A DNA stretch of 64,000 bases from CADDYT01 sp035294125 (GTDB lineage Bacteria; Chloroflexota; Ktedonobacteria; Ktedonobacterales; Ktedonobacteraceae): contig DATGLM010000084.1 of the NCBI GenBank assembly GCA_035294125.1, positions 327,651 to 391,650 of the forward strand. The letters run 5' to 3'. Below, piece by piece: positions 60,002 through 64,000 of this stretch. Below the pieces are notes generated by a model. That model had not been told where the DNA came from. It saw nothing but the letters and a program-made list of their open reading frames with translations, and ran no database searches. Made by a program: the position numbers and the translations under genes. The stretch's first letter is position 1; each line of letters starts with the position of its first letter.

Positions 60002-61438
60002 ATGGCACTTATAGGGATGAGCGCTGATATCTCGGCGCTCCTTGATGCTCTTGCCTATGGCAATATGGAGCAAATTATTTCCACGACCCGCGATCTTTTG
60101 CGCCAGGGCGACCTCGCCTACAAACTGGCCGGACGTATCGGCATGATCGCCTGTCACGGCGACCCCGATGGTCACAGCATCCTGACGCTTACCGCCGCCA
60201 GCATGTTAAGCTTCTGGCTCTATTCCTTACCTCGTGGGCCGGAGTATGACCTGATTAACCGCGAGCGGGAGATAGCGATTCTTACCTCGGCCTTCGCCGG
60301 GGCGCTACCAGCGATACGAGCAGGCCGCAATACGCAGGATGCATACCCCGAGCCATTCTTCCCCAGCGACCTGCCGGAAAATAAAACAATGGCCGACATG
60401 ATGCATGACGCCATCTTCAACAACGAGCCGACCATGGTTGAGCGCCTGCTCTTTGGTCTCTACGGCACTGGCGCGGACTACCGCACAATGCTGGTGCGCA
60501 TCTATGATGGCATCTCTACCACGTTCCAGAACGGCGGCCATCCTCTGACCTTCGCGGTCCGTGGCTCGCAGCTACTTGATGCCGTCGAGTGGGGCGACCG
60601 CGCCCCCAATTATATCCACTGGCTGACGCCGCACCTGCCCCTGCATACACAGGAGCCAGAGTGGGTCAACATCGTGCGTGCTTTCCTGGCAGATCCAGCT
60701 CACAGCTACGCCAGCTACCGCACGCGCCTGGCATTGCCGAAAAACGAAAACGCTCTCCCGCTGCGCGCACTGATTACCAGCAATGCCGACGCGACCCAGA
60801 TCTGCCAGGGTGTCTATAACGCGCTCATCCCGGGCGGGGCGAGCGCTCGCGGCATCGGTTCCGTCATCTCTATGGCTGCTGCCGACGTGATGCAAAAGGT
60901 CGACGATGGAGACCGCGCGGCCTTCATCAAGGCCGCGCACGGTCTGCTCTTTGCCGCCGCAACACGTGTCGTGTTTGCCCAGGTCCAGGATATCGAGGCG
61001 CTGCCGCTGCTTTTTACCGCCGCCGTGTACGTCAACGCCCTCAGCAAGGAACTGGGTGAGCCAAAGGGACCCACACACCTGCCAACCGCCCTCGGCCTGG
61101 GCGGTGGTCTGCTCGCTCCCGCCCTGCTCGACACGCTCACTCAGCAACTGCTTGAGCGCGATCTGAATGGAGCGTTTGGCACGGCCCGTCGCTACCTGCG
61201 CCTGGGACATGATCCACGCGCCCTCTTCGCCATCATTGGCCTCGTCGCCTCTCAGGCGGATGCTACACTCGATCAGGGCCACACGCTGCAAATTGTCCAG
61301 GCGGCAGGCGAGGAATTCATGGCCTGGCCCAGAGACCTGGCCTCCACCAGCGCCGACGGCATCCTCCATGTTGCCCTGCGCGCCGCCGCTTTCCCACAGC
61401 GCAATTCATTGGCGCCTATTCCGCTGCCTGATTACTAA
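60002..61438 (+). CDS. alpha-helical protein of unknown function
   Basis: This 478-residue cytoplasmic protein is predicted helical with many Ala/Leu/Gly segments (DISALLDALAYGNMEQIIST; GRIGMIACHGDPDGHSILTL; GGGLLAPALLDTLTQQLLER). Histidines occur in CHGDPDGHS, YIHWLTPHLPLH and DGILHVALRAAAF, but no metal-site motif that I can name. Composition resembles helical oxygenase-like proteins, though nothing proves it. It starts 28 bp after the preceding gene, likely the same operon, and is followed by a short hairpin (61457-61489). Confidence 0.7.
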   Translation: MALIGMSADISALLDALAYGNMEQIISTTRDLLRQGDLAYKLAGRIGMIACHGDPDGHSILTLTAASMLSFWLYSLPRGPEYDLINREREIAILTSAFAGALPAIRAGRNTQDAYPEPFFPSDLPENKTMADMMHDAIFNNEPTMVERLLFGLYGTGADYRTMLVRIYDGISTTFQNGGHPLTFAVRGSQLLDAVEWGDRAPNYIHWLTPHLPLHTQEPEWVNIVRAFLADPAHSYASYRTRLALPKNENALPLRALITSNADATQICQGVYNALIPGGASARGIGSVISMAAADVMQKVDDGDRAAFIKAAHGLLFAAATRVVFAQVQDIEALPLLFTAAVYVNALSKELGEPKGPTHLPTALGLGGGLLAPALLDTLTQQLLERDLNGAFGTARRYLRLGHDPRALFAIIGLVASQADATLDQGHTLQIVQAAGEEFMAWPRDLASTSADGILHVALRAAAFPQRNSLAPIPLPDY

Positions 61439-61456
61439 AACCAGACGTAGTTTCAT

Positions 61457-61489
61457 CCCAGGTCGGCCTGAGGACGGGGTCGACCTGGG
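61457..61489 (+). terminator. hairpin after the 60002-61438 gene
   Basis: CCCAGGTCG (61457-61465) and CGACCTGGG (61481-61489) form a 9-bp perfect stem with a 15-nt loop, 18 nt past the stop codon. There is no U-tract. Confidence 0.45.
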
Positions 61490-61602
61490 GAACAGCTAGC
61501 ATGGAGGACGGTCGGCCCGGTGTCAGTCCAGGGGTGGGTGGCAGAGAATAAATACGATCACAAAAATACATAATGTATCTATTTCGATAAGGAGTGGCTG
61601 TC

Positions 61603-63333
61603 ATGAAAGTTCGCAAAATAGAGCGGAAGATATTTACGCCGTTTTTCCTCTGCCTGATCGCCCTGACGTTCTCTTCTTGCAACCTTTTTGGCGGCAATAC
61701 TCCTGTCAAGCTGGTGAAGGCTCCGGCTTCAAAACAGGTGTATATCGCTCCAGAGACGGGAATCACCGATTTCACCACCCTCGACCCGGCGCTTGCCACA
61801 GACCAGCCCTCGATCAATGCTATTGCGATGATCTTCACAGGACTGGTCTCGCTCAACGATAAGCTGGAGGTGCAGCCACAGCTTGCGCAAACGTGGAGCC
61901 TCGGCAGCGATGGAGTGACCTGGACCTTTCATCTCAAACCAAACCTCAAGTTCAGCGATGGCACATCGCTCACGGCGAACGATGTCGTTTACAGCCTCGA
62001 CCGCGCCTTGCAGCCCGTCACGCAGTCGAGCATCGCCCCCATTTACCTCGCGCTGATCAAGGATTCCGATCAACTGCTGGCAGGACGAATTTCCACGCTG
62101 ATCGGCGACAGCCTGCTCGCGCCCAACGCTTCCACGGTGGAAATCGTCACCAGAAAGAAAGCGGCCTACTTCCCGGCCATGCTCACCAACAACTGCGCCT
62201 ATGTCGTTGAGAAAAGCCTGATTACCACCTACGGCGTGCGGTTCACCGACCACCTCGATCAGGGCGGGGGCGCTGGTCCTTTCAAAGTCTTGCAATACGT
62301 TCACGGGCAAAAGATCGAATTTGTCCCCAACCACAACTACTATGGAGCGCTGCCGCAATTGCAAAAAGTGATCATCCCTTTCTATAGCACGCCTGATCAG
62401 ACCTACCAGGCGTACCTGCAAGGGCAGGTGCAGACAACAGGCGTGCCGCTCTCGATCTTTGGTAGCGACAAAAAACGCTCAGATTTCCACGAGGTACCAC
62501 AGTTGTGGATCGATTACTACACCATGAACTACCTGGTGAAGCCGTTCGACAACATCGACATCCGCCGGGCCTTCGCGCTTGCTATTGACAAGATGGCCAT
62601 CGCTAACACGGTCTGGAAAGGTTCGGTGATTCCCACCAATCATATCGTGCCGCAGGGCATGCCCGGCTACAATCCGAACCTGACCGGTCCCGATGGCACG
62701 ACCAATCTTAAGGGCAATCCCACGCTGGCAAAATCGCTGCTGAGCCAGGGCTTGCAGCAGGAAGGCTGGAGCAGCGTCTCGCAGATGCCTCCCATCACCC
62801 TGACCTATGCCACCGGCCTCTCTACGATGGATCAAGAGGTCACGGCGCTCATTCAGATGTGGCAGCAGGTGCTTGGCGTTCGCGTCACACCCGCCCCAGT
62901 GGATTACAACACCCTGCTTGATAGAGTAACGGCGGCCACAAATAATCCCAACGGCCTGCAATTCTGGGGTCTGGCCTGGGTGGCCGAATATCCCGACCCG
63001 CAAGACTGGCTGACGCGCCAGTTCGATCAAGCCTCACCCAACAACAACATGAACTACGGCCAGAATACCAGTAGTGACGCGGCACGCCAGCAGCTCACCC
63101 AGCAGCAACTGGAAAATGCCGACGCCACCATGCAACAAAGCAACCGCTTCCAGGCTTACGCTCAGGCTGAGCAGCAACTGGTCAACGACGTCGCCTGGCT
63201 ACCCATGTACCAGACCACCTCGACCTTTCTCCGCTCGCCTTTCGTCGTCGGCATAGCCGATAATGCCGTGGGCATCACCCCCCCCGATGACTGGGCGAAC
63301 ATCTATGTCGTACAGGCCGAGCAACAGACCTGA
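61603..63333 (+). CDS. oligopeptide-type ABC transporter substrate-binding lipoprotein
   Basis: This 576-residue extracytoplasmic binding protein belongs to the SBP_bac_5 family. The lipobox is SSC at Cys26, followed by SKQVYIAPETGITDFTTLDP. Family motifs include LKFSDGTSLTANDVVYSLDR, GAGPFKVLQYVHGQKIEFVP, ALAIDKMAIANTVWKGSVIP and WVAEYPDPQDWLTRQFDQAS. It binds peptides or other small solutes for an ABC importer whose other genes are not in the window. AAGGAG lies 8 nt before ATG 61603; an in-frame GTG occurs at 61594. It is followed by a paralogue. Confidence 0.93.
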   Translation: MKVRKIERKIFTPFFLCLIALTFSSCNLFGGNTPVKLVKAPASKQVYIAPETGITDFTTLDPALATDQPSINAIAMIFTGLVSLNDKLEVQPQLAQTWSLGSDGVTWTFHLKPNLKFSDGTSLTANDVVYSLDRALQPVTQSSIAPIYLALIKDSDQLLAGRISTLIGDSLLAPNASTVEIVTRKKAAYFPAMLTNNCAYVVEKSLITTYGVRFTDHLDQGGGAGPFKVLQYVHGQKIEFVPNHNYYGALPQLQKVIIPFYSTPDQTYQAYLQGQVQTTGVPLSIFGSDKKRSDFHEVPQLWIDYYTMNYLVKPFDNIDIRRAFALAIDKMAIANTVWKGSVIPTNHIVPQGMPGYNPNLTGPDGTTNLKGNPTLAKSLLSQGLQQEGWSSVSQMPPITLTYATGLSTMDQEVTALIQMWQQVLGVRVTPAPVDYNTLLDRVTAATNNPNGLQFWGLAWVAEYPDPQDWLTRQFDQASPNNNMNYGQNTSSDAARQQLTQQQLENADATMQQSNRFQAYAQAEQQLVNDVAWLPMYQTTSTFLRSPFVVGIADNAVGITPPDDWANIYVVQAEQQT

Positions 63334-63344
63334 AACGCAGCCCC

Positions 63345-63400
63345 TCCAGAAAAGCTGAACAGGAAACTCTATATAGAGTTTCCTGTTCAGCTTTTCTGGA
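63345..63400. terminator. 56-nt perfect palindrome between tandem binding-protein genes
   Basis: 63345-63400 is an unbroken palindrome (26-bp stem with an ATAT tip), 12 nt after the stop of the first binding-protein gene. It may terminate or trim transcription before the second gene, or stabilise the upstream mRNA. Confidence 0.75.
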
Positions 63401-63554
63401 CACGTTCATCTGTGCAAGAGACATTCCTCAACTCTGTGAGATTTATTTCTGTCAAAACGTAATATATGAGACCACCGGGTCCTGTAGAAACAGAGACACG
63501 CGTCTTGTTTCCCATTTTCTGGAAATTCATGTATTTGACAAGGAGAAGTCACAA

Positions 63555-64000
63555 ATGCAATCAGGCAAGAAATGGAGTATACGGGTCTTGCCGCCGCTGT
63601 TCTGCCTGGTAGCCATGTTCATGGTTGCCTGTGGCACCAGCGGCAGTGGTAATAATGGCCCGTCAGTTCCTACCAAGGCCCCGGCCTCCCAGCAGGTCTT
63701 TGTGTACCCGGAGGCGGGCGTATCTGACATCGCTACCTTTGACCCCGGCCTCTCTACCGATGCTCCTTCAATTACAGCCATTGACATGATCTTTACAGGG
63801 CTGGTGCAATTGAACGACAAGCTAGAGGTCGTGCCGCAGGAAGCGCAGAGCTACAGTGTAGGCAGTGATGGACTGACCTGGACGTTCCACCTGCGTCCCA
63901 ATCTCAAGTTCAGCGACGGCACCCCCCTCACCTCTGCCGACGTGGCCTACAGCATCGACCGCGCCTTGCAGCCCGCCGAGAAGTCGACCGTCGGCCCCAT
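63555..64000 (+). CDS. oligopeptide-type ABC transporter substrate-binding lipoprotein (3' end outside window)
   Basis: The first about 148 residues of a second SBP_bac_5 lipoprotein: signal peptide with lipobox MVAC (Cys26), linker, SQQVFVYPEAGVSDIATFDP, then LKFSDGTPLTSADVAYSIDR. It is clearly paralogous to the preceding protein over the visible part (IAxETxxx/ EAGVSD; DxLxxxP), including the same Asp-Gly-Leu-Thr-Trp-Thr-Phe-His segment. AAGGAGAAG precedes ATG 63555. The window edge cuts it, so its intactness is unknown. Confidence 0.9.
   Translation, partial: MQSGKKWSIRVLPPLFCLVAMFMVACGTSGSGNNGPSVPTKAPASQQVFVYPEAGVSDIATFDPGLSTDAPSITAIDMIFTGLVQLNDKLEVVPQEAQSYSVGSDGLTWTFHLRPNLKFSDGTPLTSADVAYSIDRALQPAEKSTVGP

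Noticed and set aside
1..64000. tRNA genes, rRNA, CRISPR arrays, prophage or intact insertion sequences
   Set aside because: No cloverleaf-type GTTCRA blocks, no regularly spaced repeats, and no transposase or phage genes were seen. The short hairpin repeats are not CRISPR-like.

Overview
The window looks like chromosomal DNA of a Chloroflexota bacterium, most likely class Ktedonobacteria. This is inferred from the gene set only: MurT/GatD cell-wall amidation, an RqcH-type NFACT protein, long-form HPF, hopanoid genes, sigma-54, Aat, many orphan regulators and secreted Thr/Pro-rich proteins, in moderately GC-rich DNA. No tRNA, rRNA, CRISPR array, phage or intact insertion sequence was recognised. 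Almost every large gene is intact. A few very small genes are broken by single-base shifts or a stop codon.

Layout. 1-180: start of a secreted-protein gene with a frameshifted signal peptide. 538-6107 (minus): Tat-exported flavin amine oxidase followed by a four-gene Fe-siderophore/cobalamin-type ABC importer with 4-bp overlaps. 6484-9384: secreted or anchored proteins and YceI. 9454-14142 (minus): two response regulators, an alpha/beta hydrolase and an amino-acid permease. 14879-20792: lon, a zinc-ribbon membrane protein, aat, ctaG. 21456-28500: hopanoid/triterpenoid block (squalene-hopene cyclase, hpnH, hpnA, hpnG, squalene/phytoene-synthase-like protein, polyprenyl synthase).

28760-35470 is the most coherent accessory system: a membrane-anchored copper nitrite reductase, NnrS, cupin, two DUF2249 proteins, a MIP18/DUF59 protein, a second NnrS-like multi-heme-type membrane protein and a Crp/Fnr regulator. 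It is laid out as three divergent gene pairs. Each shared intergenic region carries a TGTGA-N6-TCACA-type palindrome, and at several of them the distance to a -10 hexamer is the same 21 nt. I read it as a nitrite/NO-handling regulon controlled by its own regulator.

35707-44046: rnpB (minus), divergent from selD-rnc-rpoN. The selD frame runs through an in-frame UGA at codon 18, followed at once by a SECIS-like hairpin, so it encodes a selenoprotein. Next come a lipoprotein, a TetR remnant, NFACT and glpX. 44128-56633: NAD-type isocitrate dehydrogenase, topA, murT-gatD with a ClpX-zinc-finger protein, an ECF sigma factor, hpf, a GH18-like protein, a DUF6788 protein, nrdR, a cNMP-binding protein and a receiver protein. 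56887-64000: a long TPR protein, two unrecognised proteins and two tandem oligopeptide-binding lipoproteins, the second cut by the window edge.

Non-coding structure is prominent. Long near-perfect inverted repeats of 19-33 bp lie at many gene 3' ends, usually without a U-tract. REP-like elements with the core GTCATTCTGAGCG..CGAAGAATCT lie between genes.
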